Notes under the pieces: generated by a model | The model's database searches: none | Told to the model about the DNA's origin: nothing | Seen by the model: the letters and a program-made list of their open reading frames with translations, nothing else | From: Dimargaris cristalligena | Taxonomy: Eukaryota > Kickxellomycota > Dimargaritomycetes > Dimargaritales > Dimargaritaceae | Length of the DNA: 54,952 bases | Reading direction: 5' to 3' | Assembly (NCBI GenBank): GCA_027576995.1 | Contig: JANBQC010000123.1 | Location: 1,767 to 56,718 of the forward strand | Shown here: in pieces, positions 12,701 through 23,794 of the stretch | How positions within the stretch are numbered: the stretch's first letter is position 1 | Layout of the letters: each line of letters opens with the position of its first letter | Translations under genes and position numbers: made by a program

Positions 12701-13219
12701 TAAGGGCCGACGGGATATCGCAGGATGCACCAGGTACAATTCGTTGGCATGACCCATATGACCATCTTTAAGGACTAGGCCCACCTGAATAGACCTAAGG
12801 GCGAAGCTATAGAAAATGACTAGTATAGGTCGTTCGTCAGCATACCACTGGCCAAATAAATATAAACAATTAAGAACGTATACCTGCGAGCATTTCTAAC
12901 ATTCGGATACGCCTTAACAGAATATTATACTTTTCGGACATCCATTTGTCCAAATCACACTCAGGAACACCGACAGTTCTACCCCAAAATTGGTGACCCA
13001 AAAATATTTTACCCAGTTTCACTATATTAAATATTGTTGTACATACTGTAAAAAATAATGATCCAGTTTAGCCGTCGGTGCAGATAATACAGGACCAGAA
13101 CAAAAGAAAAAAAACCAAGTGACCTTCATAATGGTACATGTTTGATAAAAAATATACAGATTTTATAATGAAACGTTGGTATGGATACCATCCAACCAGC
13201 ATCCCTATCACCAAGCCTA
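9715..13219. other. Gene-poor intergenic region
   Basis: About 3.5 kb with no recognisable gene. It holds an AG-rich block (10190-10300), a TATA-like TATATATTTTTGC on the minus strand near 10590 that could serve the kinase gene, and a (GTAG)n run at 12657-12674. A 32-codon minus frame at 10711-10809 has a good start context (caccATGGcc) and a possible GTGAGG donor. It encodes a hydrophobic N-terminus, and I could not find a continuing exon. On the plus strand 11549-12012 holds two overlapping open frames that could be joined by a GTAACT donor at about 11694. No family is recognised. Confidence 0.35.
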
Positions 13220-15379
13220 CTAGTAGTCGAAGGTGAATTTGCTGACAAGGATAAACACATCCGGTGGTTGTGTGCCACCGGTTGTCCCTCCACCGCACTC
13301 CACGACCGACCACGGGCTATACAAGGTCACCGGAAGACGTTCCTTGACCGCCCGATCCAGCTTGGCTTGGGTCAAATTTCGGGGGGTCGTGGACGGAATA
13401 AAGTTGGCGTAAAACACAATCCGCACCGATGGGTTCAGCTGGGGGGAGGCCATTCCAGGGTCACAGGTGGGTACAGCCGTACGTAACCCATCCCTGCATA
13501 ATTCGGGACATACTCGGAGCGCCTCGGTTGGCTCAGGCCAGTGGACATGGGTGGCAACCCAACTGCTTCCCCAGTCAACCAGAGTCAGGGGGACCACCTT
13601 GAGTGTGGCGGCCGTCTGGATGCTGGATTGTAGAACGCGGTGGGCCGAAGAGAAGCGGGCGTCCGAAAACTGGGAGTGAATCGCATGGTGCCATAGTACA
13701 TGCTCGGATCTTTCCACTTGGACTAGTTGGCGAAACCGTGCTAGATAGCCACCGGGTTTAGTTTTCAATTTGCGCGAGGGCCGTTTACGACTAAGGGGAG
13801 CTGTTGGAGTTTCGGTGGTAGCATGGTGACCGTTCAGATGCGGAGTTGGTGTCCGGGAGGCCGGGGTCGTCATCGGGACAGTAGAATGTTGAAATGTATG
13901 ACTCGGCAGGTGTTCGGGGGGATGAGTCGCGGTCGATCGAAATTGGGCCAAGCCACTTACCGGAAAGCCCCCGGCGCTCCACTGTGAGGAAGCTTCGTGC
14001 AGATGGGCATTGGTGGGTAGATGGAATATACCCCCCTGCCACGCCCCAATAGTTACCGAGTCTTGGTCAGGATTATTTAGGGTTGGCGGTGGGATAATAT
14101 CAAATTCAAAAGACTCAGCGCGGGCTATGAGTAGTGGTGGTGGTGTAGTGTAGTGTTCCATGGCACCGTTGTTGGTAATATCAGTGTGGCCGAGAGGAGA
14201 AGCCTCCATCGAGTCCATTTGCGGTATCGGTGATGGCGAAGCTGGGAAGGGGTAATTTGGCTGGTGTTGGTTGGATACCGACGATGCAATAGTGCCCATA
14301 CTTGGAGTAACATCTATACCCCATTCGTGGTGATGCGGGGCCGTAGGAGTGCCAGAGGTCGAAGCCGTTGGTATTGTTATCGGTAGCAATGCTGGTTCTG
14401 CCTGTTCTAAGGACGGAGTTCCAGGCGTTTCGTTGACAGGGGCTGGGGTAGTTAGACAGGGCGGTTCATCTCCATTTTCATCATTGGCATATTGAAGTGG
14501 GGGTGAATCCGACCAGTCGATGCGGGGTAAATCGTCCCAGCCATCATCTTCACAGCTACTTCCACCACGGGTATCCTCAATACCTCGACTAGGGCCGGGG
14601 CATTCATCGGCATTATCCAAGCCTGGTGCGTCAGCCTTGGCTACTTCCCTGCGCAGCAGTTCGTCCATCGGATCAACAGGGGTCCAAGTTGGGCTAATGG
14701 GTTCAGCCCCCTGGTGGACCATGGTAGCAGCGGCCCTGGCCCATGTCGTTGTCATGGTTGGTTCGGGTTCCACGGTTACCTGTCGCCCGGTCGATTCAAA
14801 CAGTAATAGCCCATCGCTTCGGTCATCATCATCTTCTTCAATATCGAAGGACGGGCTGGGTATAAGTGGGGGAAATTGTGGCGGTGGTATTCGCCCTGGC
14901 TGGTACCGCTGCCGCCCCCCCACTGGTGGGCGACTCAGGTCCGACGGTAGCGACGGCCTTGACGTCTCGTTTGAAATGCGCGACCGGGGGGTTGTAGTCG
15001 TCACAGAGGGGCCGCCGGATCGGGTTGGGGTACTAGTAGCTTTCTTCGGTAGAACAAATCGAAACGGGGAAGCCGAATGGAATGGGCGAGCGGTGGCGGC
15101 CGGGGTAGTATGGGGGGCGGTGGTAACCAGGGTAGGCGTGATCGTAGAAATGGGGGAGGGCCGGGTGCCCAACCGAGACGCTGACCCCGGTCGCGACCGG
15201 GAATAATATTGGGTCTGTGGTTGTGGCAGTGGCCGGGTGGGGGTGGCTGGGCCCACTCGGGCGGGCGTTACGGAAGAAGTATGAATGCTAGTCGCTTCCG
15301 ACTGTTCGACAGACCTGGCGCCATAAGGGGTCCGTTGCCGATCGGCTGGAATGACAAACTTATGTTGACTTGCGTTCAT
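13220..15379 (-). CDS. Uncharacterised 719-aa protein with C-terminal folded region
   Basis: Single-exon gene starting at the ATG at 15379; I do not recognise the family. The first 500 or so residues are Ser/Thr/Pro-rich and look disordered, with acidic patches (EEDDDD near 185 and a cluster near 280). A basic patch (RKRPSRKLKTKPGG, about 525-540) resembles a nuclear localisation signal. It is followed by a charged helix (YLARFRQLVQVERSEHVLWH). The last 150 residues alternate hydrophobic strands (VVPLTLVDWGSSWVATHVHW, then VRIVFYANFIP), a beta-rich pattern. Long disordered N-terminus plus compact basic/beta C-terminus suggests a nuclear, perhaps DNA- or chromatin-related, protein. That is inference from composition only. 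It is unlikely to be a false ORF: 2.1 kb is open with G/C-ending codons. Confidence 0.75.
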   Translation of the reverse strand: MNASQHKFVIPADRQRTPYGARSVEQSEATSIHTSSVTPARVGPATPTRPLPQPQTQYYSRSRPGSASRLGTRPSPISTITPTLVTTAPHTTPAATARPFHSASPFRFVLPKKATSTPTRSGGPSVTTTTPRSRISNETSRPSLPSDLSRPPVGGRQRYQPGRIPPPQFPPLIPSPSFDIEEDDDDRSDGLLLFESTGRQVTVEPEPTMTTTWARAAATMVHQGAEPISPTWTPVDPMDELLRREVAKADAPGLDNADECPGPSRGIEDTRGGSSCEDDGWDDLPRIDWSDSPPLQYANDENGDEPPCLTTPAPVNETPGTPSLEQAEPALLPITIPTASTSGTPTAPHHHEWGIDVTPSMGTIASSVSNQHQPNYPFPASPSPIPQMDSMEASPLGHTDITNNGAMEHYTTPPPLLIARAESFEFDIIPPPTLNNPDQDSVTIGAWQGGIFHLPTNAHLHEASSQWSAGGFPVSGLAQFRSTATHPPEHLPSHTFQHSTVPMTTPASRTPTPHLNGHHATTETPTAPLSRKRPSRKLKTKPGGYLARFRQLVQVERSEHVLWHHAIHSQFSDARFSSAHRVLQSSIQTAATLKVVPLTLVDWGSSWVATHVHWPEPTEALRVCPELCRDGLRTAVPTCDPGMASPQLNPSVRIVFYANFIPSTTPRNLTQAKLDRAVKERLPVTLYSPWSVVECGGGTTGGTQPPDVFILVSKFTFDY

Positions 15380-16403
15380 GACCCACCAGACGCTGGTTTA
15401 TGGAGAGCGAAACTAAATGCGAGTGAATGGGAATGGGAATGAGGAGCGCGGTGGTAAATGAGAGAATATAAAAATGGTAAGGAGAAGCATGGTGTATACT
15501 GCATTCAAAACAGTGGACCTTTCTTAGAATTCAATAAAGCGCAGCATAGACCGAAACGAAGAATGTGTGGATTTGTTCGGTAGATAAACTTGCCCAGTGA
15601 CTTGTAAAGGAAGAAGTATCGAAAATGGCAAGGCAAGCACCATTCAGGTAAGGGAAGGTGAGGAGCTGCGAATATGATCCTCATCATTTCAGCCAAGAGA
15701 AGCTTAATCCTCATGATTGACCACCCCCATCAGCAAATAAGAGGGATATCCATGACTGGCTCCACTGTGTATTTATAGTGCATTTCGGGCGGGTCATCAT
15801 TGGTTGTTAGTGGGGAATATCAACTTTCGCTAATGATTCATTCAAAAGGCCCGTATTTGGCTTCCATTTCTCTAGTCAGCGCCTATCCGACAGGCCTTCA
15901 TGACCAATTCTGTGATATATAGGACATTGCATTTCTTCACCATTAAACGAGTTCCGACTTCCATACCACGTTGCATATTTTCTTTTATTAACGATATCTT
16001 TTTTGTAAAGCATTGCTGCCATTGCTACATTCAGTTATATCCAATAAAGCCCCTGAAAACCTGCGAAGAAAATAACGTCATTGACGATGCATCGTATACT
16101 CCTTTTGTCAAAATCATCATGTATTAAATACCGCTATTTTCCCCAGTCCCTGAGAGTATCCTGATGCTCTTTCTATCCTCATTTTTTTTACACTCATCCA
16201 TTATTAGCCACGAGCTGCGGTGCCCGCAAGCCCAGCACTACCTCTCAAGGGCGGTTTGCTTGGGGTTAGAAAACTTAATTCCGGTACTATATGCCGTACC
16301 AGTCCAGAGTAGACGGCAATCCATTTAATTTTTACCCAACAAGTGCGGGCTTTGATAGTAGGTTACTACTAGTGACGAACATTGGGCTTGCAAGTAAGTA
16401 AAC
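15380..16403. other. Intergenic
   Basis: A/T-rich 1 kb between two minus-strand genes: the 3' flank of the phosphoesterase and the 5' flank of the 719-aa protein gene. Only short A/T-rich frames occur (for example 15900-16127). Nothing supportable. Confidence 0.4.
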
Positions 16404-18682
16404 TTAACGCCGGGTATTAGATGAAGAGGCCCCTCTGTACTCAGTACACTCAACACTAGTCATTTCACCCCCAGGGTAGGTAATCGCGGTCAATCGGCCA
16501 CCCTTATAGCAAATGGTGTCAATGCCCTTGGTCCATTTGGCAATGACTGGTTCCCACTTTTCTTCGTGGCCGTAAACAACGATGGTGCCATCCTTCCCCT
16601 GGCGATTGGCCCAGTCTTTTTGCCAAACTCTGGGATAATCCTCATATCCATCGAATTTGGTTTTGGATCGCAAATACGGAACGTACATGGCAAAGTTGGG
16701 GTCTTGGTTATCTACGGGTTTGTTGACATCCATGCCAGCATGGACCACGAGCACTTTTTCATTGTCCATAACCGGAAGCTCGTAGACTAGGCGACAGTTT
16801 CGCAAATATTCCAAGTTCTTTTCGGGCATAAGCCTAAGTTTAGTCAGCATGAATGAAAACCATTGAGGAAATTCAGGAAATACATAGTGAGGTGGACACA
16901 ATAGCAGGGAATTAGTAGTCCAGTTTTTATAGCCCTCGAGATAATTACTAGCAAAGTGAACATACCCACCCCCCATATAAAGGGGTTTAATAAGGCTGGA
17001 AAAACTTACGTTGCTAAATTTTTAAGCTCACTTTTCCAATCCCTAGAAGGCCGGTCAAAAGTGATTTCTGCATTAATCGAGAAAATGAAATCTTCGTAAT
17101 TGCCGCGTATGCACTTTGCCCCGATTCTTTGAGCCAGTGACATAACTCCGAGTGAGTCTTCTCCCTTACCGATCAGATCGCCGGCTAGAATCACCTGGTC
17201 TGTCTCCCTATTGAACTTCGTTTCCTTCAGCAAGGCCTTTAAGTCGGTCAGTTGGCCATGTACGTCGCCGATAATAATATATCGTTTAGTCTCAGTCAGT
17301 TGCTCGTACTTGACCAAGGTTCTGTAGTCGTACTGCGGGGGGAATAGTCTTATACCAGTTTTGCGGGAGTAATAAACAGCCTCACGCTGCTCCTTTGGGC
17401 CACTATTCCATCCGATTTTTTTTTTCCACGAAGTTGATTCGACTGAATCCAGAGAGCCGGAGGAGCCGAGCCCGGCCAACTTGCGGCGGGTATCTGAGCC
17501 TCTGTCAGGAAGTTTCAGTAAGCCCGTTTGAGTAGGTGGATCCAGTTGTAGCGGTTGCTTGGAAGCGCCGATACGCATATCGGCCATTGACCCGGCGAGC
17601 CCCTCAATGGATAGGTCGCTTTGGGAATCCCTTAAATCGTGGCGGTTAGGATCCTGGCCATTGGCGTCATTGCTGGAGGTGAACCCCATGGACTTCCGAG
17701 ACTGGGGTCCTGTAACCCCTGAGCTCGTGGAGGGCCATCGAGCCAAAAAATAACCGCCACCAGGTCGTAAATCATAACTTGATGAGCCAACATTTGATAG
17801 CAACGACGATGACGATGTCGCTTGGTCACTCGAAGAGGCTGATGGCAACTTCCCACCGGGTCGTAGAAACGAGCTAGATGCATCAACATTTGATAGCGAC
17901 GACGACAATGCCATTTGAGCATTCAAAGGGGCCGAAGGCAACTTCCCACCGGGTCGTAGAAACGAGCTAGATGCATCAACATTTGATGGCGACGACGACG
18001 ATGCCACTTGAGCATTCAAAGGGGCCGAAGGCAACTTTCCACCGGGTCGTAGAAACGAGCTAGATGCATCAACATTTGATAACGACGACGACGATGCCAC
18101 TTGAGCATTCAAAGGGGCCGAAGGCAACTTTCCACCGGGTCGTAGAAACGAGCTAGATGCATCAACATTTGATAACGACGACGACGATGCCACTTGAGCA
18201 TTCAAAGGGGCCGAAGGCAACTTTCCACCGGGTCGTAGAAACGAGCTAGATGCATCAACATTTGATAACGACGACGACGATGCCACTTGNNNNNNNNNNN
18301 NNNNNNNNNNNNNNNNNNNNNNNNNNNNNNNNNNNNNNNNNNNNNNNNNNNNNNNNNNNNNNNNNNNNNNNNNNNNNNNNNNNNNNCCGCCACCGTTGGA
18401 CGGCCCAAGCGGTCTGCTAGTATTATCAGGAGGCAAACGCCCATTATTCCATCGAGGTCTTTCCTCCTGCTGGTTTAGAGGGCGACTTGGTGCTCGGAAG
18501 CCGAGATTCCCTCCTGGGCGAAGGACCGGGGTTTGACTGGAAGAGATGGTAGAGGGGGTTTGGTTCGACGCTGTATTAATGCCAGATTCCCCTTGCTCAG
18601 TGGCCGTGACTTTAGGGATCAATGGTCCGCACACAGCGAAGTGGAAGACTAGGACAAACGCGCCGCCAAGAGTAATTCGCAT
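16404..18682 (-). CDS. Secreted or lumenal calcineurin-like metallophosphoesterase
   Basis: Two exons: 17010-18682 and 16404-16947, separated by a 62-nt GTAAGT..CTAG intron. The product is about 738 aa, with length uncertain because of an N run. The N-terminus is a signal peptide or anchor (RITLGGAFVLVFHFAVCGPL). A Ser-rich repeat region of 31-aa units follows. The phosphoesterase domain begins near residue 470: GDVHGQ, then GDLIGKG, then RGNYED, with VVHAG and VYGHE supplied by exon 2. These are the metal-binding motifs of the family. The usual third motif is GNH[DE]; here the His is Tyr. The arrangement resembles the ApaH/Ppn2-like branch (Ppn2 is a yeast vacuolar polyphosphatase), but substrate cannot be assigned. 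Location in the secretory pathway or vacuole is inferred from the N-terminus. Confidence 0.88.
17757..18289 (-). repeat. 93-bp in-frame tandem repeat (31 aa per unit)
   Basis: The motif gggtcgtagaaacgagct recurs every 93 nt (about 17859, 17952, 18045, 18138, 18231). Each unit encodes SSSxLSNVDASSSFLRPGGK followed by LPSAPLNAQxA. The three units nearest the gap are nearly identical, while the units towards 17757 are degenerate. A single LRPGG also occurs before the array near the N-terminus. Because 93 is a multiple of three, unit number can change without breaking the frame. Confidence 0.93.
18290..18386. other. Assembly gap (97 N) inside the tandem repeat
   Basis: A run of 97 N lies inside the repeat array of the phosphoesterase gene. 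The frame happens to stay open across it, so the true array is probably longer, and the unit count and protein length are unknown. Confidence 0.98.
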
Positions 18683-20089
18683 GTTGATCGTTGGAGTTGG
18701 GTAGGGAATAATTGATTATAAGATTGAATATATAGTAAGGGTATTTTTTTTGCTAAGGGTAATTGGTTTCACTGGTGGTCACCAATATTTTAATATAATA
18801 ATAATGGGGTACTGTAAATATGCAGTCAGAAAACGAATAGAGAAGAGGGTATATTTTTCTAATAGATAGTAATCATTGGTGGTGTAATTATAAAAAAGTA
18901 GGTGGCTTGCAGATAATTCAGAGTCAGGAAATGACCGCCTTATATACTAAAAGGCATGTCCCAGGGCTTCCGTATGCCAGGTGACCGGGCTGAAAATGTC
19001 GATGGTAAAGTAGGTAGCATCAACTACTCTCAAGGTGGCCGTATAACCGATGTTGGATATCGACGAAGCAACTCGAGCAAGTCAGGGGCCTTCATAGTAT
19101 TAAACCGGGGAATTTTAGGGAAAAATAAAAAGGGGGTAGAGGTATCCACAGTATTGGTAGGCTAAGGGTTACGGGGACCACTGTGTTCAGCAGAGTGGTG
19201 AATTGACCTTTTCATAACCCAGGTCCTGAGCCAGCCAAATAAATGGGTCATATGGTTGTCCATCGAATAATTAACTGAATTATCGCACTCATAAGTTATA
19301 GTGCAGCGAAGGGGGGCTGCTGTGACGGGGAGGGAAGGGGAGAGGGGAGGGGGTTGGCATTCAATGAATATAAGAGTTAATCAATAGTAATACTTGCCGG
19401 GGACCCGTTCCACTGACTGAATGCTAGATATGGACTCCAATTGATATTTAATGGCGTTGAATCACTCGGTGACTATAGGCCAAGCTCCAAATTTATTCGG
19501 CCTAGGGTAGACGGGCAATCGTATGGTGGATGCAGGACTAAGCTGTACGGGGCCGTTCATTTCCCCCAGGAGGTTAGTTAGCCAGCTACTCCTCCGGGAG
19601 TTTAGCGGGGTTTTAGGTCCATTTTATTTGAGGAGTTTAAACCATTACTAAAAATATTCGTTTATGGTTTAGAACGACTTTTTAGCCCCATTGTTCAGCG
19701 AGTAAGATAGACGCCAGAATATATTCTACGCTTCAACCGACCCTATGTCCAGCTTTCTGCCACTATTGATATATATCTGGTGGCGTAGAGTGGGTAACCT
19801 TACTAATTAATTTATACTGAATAAATATAGATATAACCACCCATGTAAAATGGAGTAAACCACGCACGAAGTGGAGATGGTACTAAATGTGAGAGTATAG
19901 GCCAAGGCGTAAATCGCCAAGGCTGGCCCCCGATCCATCTAATTCTCGACCATGGATGTTCTCGACTAAATCGGCCTCCCAAAATTGATATAGTCTTTAT
20001 TGGCCTTTTCGACAGCTTATAAACCAACCCCGAGATTTAATAAGAGGGGGCGCAAGATACTGGTGCCGCTACCCTATGGGCAATCGCGG
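18683..20089. other. Intergenic upstream of the phosphoesterase
   Basis: A/T-rich, with a poly-T run at 18746 and a GGGGA-rich patch at 19326-19352. No open frame with recognisable content. The block next to 18683 must hold the promoter of the minus-strand phosphoesterase gene, but no clear element stands out. Confidence 0.35.
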
Positions 20090-20280
20090 CCCCGAAGAAC
20101 CAAAGGGAGAATGCGGGCGAAGGGGACATGGTGAGGGAGGGACAATCCTGCAGATAAATTAAATAGTAGATAAATAATAAAACAAGGGGTCTACACAATT
20201 AAACGTCCGTATATTGGACGGCTGTCTTTGGTTAATAAAGGCGGAGTCCCTTCTGTTAGGGGCACCATCTAACTAATCCA
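20090..20280 (+). mobile_element. Diverged LTR fragment
   Basis: It shares CAAAGGGAGA.TGCGGG, then GGTGAGGGAGGG, then TTGGTTAATAAAGGCGGAGT (AATAAA at 20234-20239) in the same order as the LTRs at 165-470 and 53238-53802. Spacing is shortened and identity is lower. No ends or target duplication are visible. Confidence 0.45.
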
Positions 20281-20699
20281 TACCGCGACCACAGTCCAAG
20301 GTAATACATTTTCCCGTTCATTACCTAGCCAAGTCATTTAATTTCCCTATCCATCCTTTTTTTGTTTCACTTGATGTATTAACTGTTACGAGTAATTGGA
20401 TCAATAACTTGGAGGTGGAGCCGCCCAGTGCTAATCATTTCATTGGAAACTTTATCCCCTTTTTCCATTTTATTTATCGCTTAGTTTTCTTTTCGATATG
20501 CCAGATGGGTGGAACCCGATACAGCCCTATGCAAGTTTGAAGGAGCTACACAGAGAACATACCCTTTTAACTAAGAGTACCCTCCCTACCTCTTCAAAAA
20601 AAAAAGTCCGTTATACAATCAAGCTAATCATATACCATTTGCTTTGTATGGGTATAACTCTCTGTGTGGCATCCCAGTCAATAGCTATTCAATGGTAGA

Positions 20700-22900
20700 T
20701 TATACTGTGGAATCCTGACTTTTAAATAAAACTCACATTGCAAACTTAACGGGCCATATCAATCTTAGGGAATTTGCTTTTTTTCAATTAGTCAAGTTAT
20801 CTGGCATGGACCTCAACCCCCTAAGCTCCTTTGTAACCCACCTATTACCACTGGACACTCTCACACCGAAAAGTGCATGTTGCTTGTAGCCCACTTTTGA
20901 ACAGTTTATAGTATAGAATGGCCCATGGGCATCCACCAGGGTGATAGTGGGTTTTTTTGGGGGGAGGGGGGGGGCAAGTACTACATGGCACCTAGTGGTT
21001 CTTTCAATGGCAGCAAAACAAAGGACAACAAATACCCAAAAATGGTATAAATTCCAGCTGATTACAATCCCCTCATTCTGCACCTGTGCTACTTTTTTAT
21101 AATTAATATATTTGGACCCTATACTGTAGGTGTTGCCCAGGTTTACCACTCTTAGTCTGTCAAGAGTCCCAAGGATAGGCTTCTAATGGCAGACAGGGCT
21201 CAGGCTCAGCCAAGCAGGTCCTAGCATTAGGTGGGGGTATGGTACTAATTAATAAAGGCTATAAATGCAGGTACAGGCAAGGGACTTGCAGCGAGCACAC
21301 TTACTAGTCAATATAAGGGTGGTGAGCATATATAGAGTTTATTAGGGTAAACTGGGGGATATGAATAAGCTAAGGAATTGAACTAGTCCATGATGGGGCC
21401 TAGTTATATATATGTGGGGATAGCTCCAGAGGGAGGTCCCAAGGGGAGATACTACTAAACTATGGTATAGTCTGACCAGATGGCTTCATACCTGGAAGAC
21501 TCTCATGGGAACTGGAAGAGTCTTTGGATCAGTGGGTGGAGTATTCTGTGCAAAGTGTTAGAGCCAGGAGGAGAAGGGTTATATAATAAATGATGATCCC
21601 ATAGTCACCCCTGGTACTATGGGAGGGTTAGTATGGTGCTATAAGGCCTAATAAGAGTAAATAATTTTTGAGTCTGGATTTAGGTCAGATTAGGAGGGCT
21701 GACACACTCCTCTAGTTCATTCCATATTCTACCCATAGATCAAACAGTAAGGCCTAACTGACCTTTTATCATCATTTTCTTTAATATCTGCTAATCTAAT
21801 ATTTCCTCTTAGACCAAACAATTAGACCAGGCACACATATTTTCCAAAATCTCTATTATGGGCCAGCTGGCTTTTGCTTGCCCTTCCCCATGGATCAACC
21901 CAACTACCTTTAGATAACCAAAATGTGCCTATTGCTTCAAAAATGTCACTCAAAAACCTAATACACAATTTTCCAGTCAGGAATCCCCAATTGGAGGAGA
22001 GTATCATGGCTCAGGGACTCCCAGGTACACCATCCACCCCTTCTGACTACCAATAATGAGACCAGTGTTGGCAATATTGGTATAGTTAATGGTTACCACT
22101 GTCATAAAGCCAACCCTGCTAATTTGGAGGACCCTACTTCTTCTGCTACTTCAAAGATCAATAATGGTAATGAGTAACAGGCCTTGGTCAAAAGTTCTTC
22201 GACCTATCATTCACCAGCTCAGCATAAATGCCACATAATTTGGACCATCTCATTCAACTATGGCATTCCCAGAAATGTACCTAAGGGTCATCAATAAACC
22301 CTACCCATCACTGATCCCACCCATTGCTCAGCCTGCAGTGGATTATATTAACCTAGGGAGTATTTATCCAGGCATTCCCACAGGTACCCTGCCTCAATCC
22401 AGCAAACCCAGGGCACCAACTGCAGCAATTGCAACCAGAAATTCACATCTAATTGTCTTTTGAAAGCCCACCAAACCATTGACAATTGTGCTGGCCCACA
22501 ACCTATCCCTTATCCCAAATGTGGGAATAGGTTTGGCTCCATAGTTGCACTAGCATGTCACCTCAATCTCTTAAACCCAACTATTGATTCTTTCATCAAG
22601 AATGGTGCCATATGCCCTTGCCCAAAGTGCACCAAGTTATTTCTCAATAACTGTGCAAAGAAAAAACACCAAAGTGAATACTAAATGGGCATATATTACT
22701 CATAGGCCTAACAATGTTAAACACTGCCCAAACTATAAGAATCACCTATTACCCTCTTTATTGATTCCAATCTTAAAGTGTTTCCCTAACAGTGTCTGGT
22801 ATCTTATATTCTGTCTTCTAGGTTCTATAATATTATGGTTAATAAATCTAGATGTGTCTGGTGTATATGATAAATGTAGGTAATGAATTAACATATTATG
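20700..22900. mobile_element. Decayed retroelement-like block, CpG-poor
   Basis: About 2.2 kb in which CG dinucleotides are nearly absent, although the flanking unique DNA has many. TG and CA are abundant. It holds degenerate open frames, including a C2H2/CCHC-like remnant (22352-22684), but no intact transposon protein. Several purine-rich motifs resemble the block at 53940-54952. This looks like an old repeat eroded by loss of CpG. Element class is unproven. Confidence 0.45.
22352..22684 (+). pseudogene. Zinc-finger-like retroelement ORF remnant
   Basis: A 110-codon open frame with no upstream ATG. It encodes three finger-like motifs in a row: CSNCNQKFTSNCLLKAHQ, then YPKCGNRFGSIVALACHL (first Cys lost), then CPKCTKLFLNNCAKKKHQ. 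The C-x2-C-x4-F/L-x(n)-H spacing is like the N-terminal fingers of non-LTR retrotransposon proteins. Frames upstream are broken, and no reverse transcriptase motif is seen downstream. It is probably a fragment rather than a host gene. Confidence 0.4.
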
Positions 22901-23794
22901 TCAACTAGCAAATCTATTAATTCCAACTTGGGGCTAATTATTGGTATATTTGGACCAACCGTTGCTTAACTACTTTTATACTTTTATGATGCCTTTCATC
23001 ACCATTTGCTCCACTCTTATTTAGCTCCATATGAGATCGAATAACATTTACAGACGCCCTTCTTTACTGATTCAATTTCGATTTCCATCCACCGGCCTTT
23101 CTGAGTTAGTCTTAGTGAAGTATGTCGAAAAAAACAGGCCTGTGTATAGCTTGAACCAAGTGGCCTCTGGCGTCCCCAAATCGGTGAGAAGGGCTTAGCG
23201 GTATATCAACATATCGGCATCTATACCACAGCTAATTATTCAATGTTAAACCGTTCGGTAATAAATTAAATACATCCTAATTAGCTCGAGTAACTGCGGC
23301 ACCAGTTGTCCACTATTTTATTGGAACACCTGGTTGTTGAATTAATAATACAAACTGATACACACTATTCTTGAGGGGGGAATTGGCGAAATAAAAGGGC
23401 GGAAACTAACCGCCAAAAGAGGAATGAAAAGTAAACATGGACGTAATCTAGATCTTAAAACCAGTTAAAATGAACATAATTAAACGCGCGCGAAAATAAA
23501 GAGGAGGGTCGGAGAGAGAGGGAGATAAACTGAATTGTACGGCAATTTGGGATAAAGAGAAAAAACGACTGTGCGAAAACGAGGAAACCAAGCTCTCCTG
23601 TCTAATGTTGCTTTAGAGAGTGACAATAGCAACTTAAAAAAACAAAAAAAAATAGGTCCTTTTTGCTTTGGCCGATAAAAATCGAAATAATAATAATGAT
23701 ATATATATATATATATATATAGAAGGAGAATTCGCAACTGTATGTGGATTGTATATCAATCTCACTCCCCAGCATGGCCCAGCCAGTTAGTTCA
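22901..23794. other. Intergenic, 3' flank of the channel gene
   Basis: A/T-rich with a (TA)n run at 23700-23720 and a short GA-rich patch at 23505-23525. No gene is supported. CpG content returns to normal from about 23030, which helps place the right edge of the CpG-poor block. Confidence 0.4.

Noticed and set aside
17757..18289. Regularly spaced repeats as a CRISPR array
   Set aside because: Units are contiguous 93-bp coding repeats with no unique spacers, in a eukaryotic gene.
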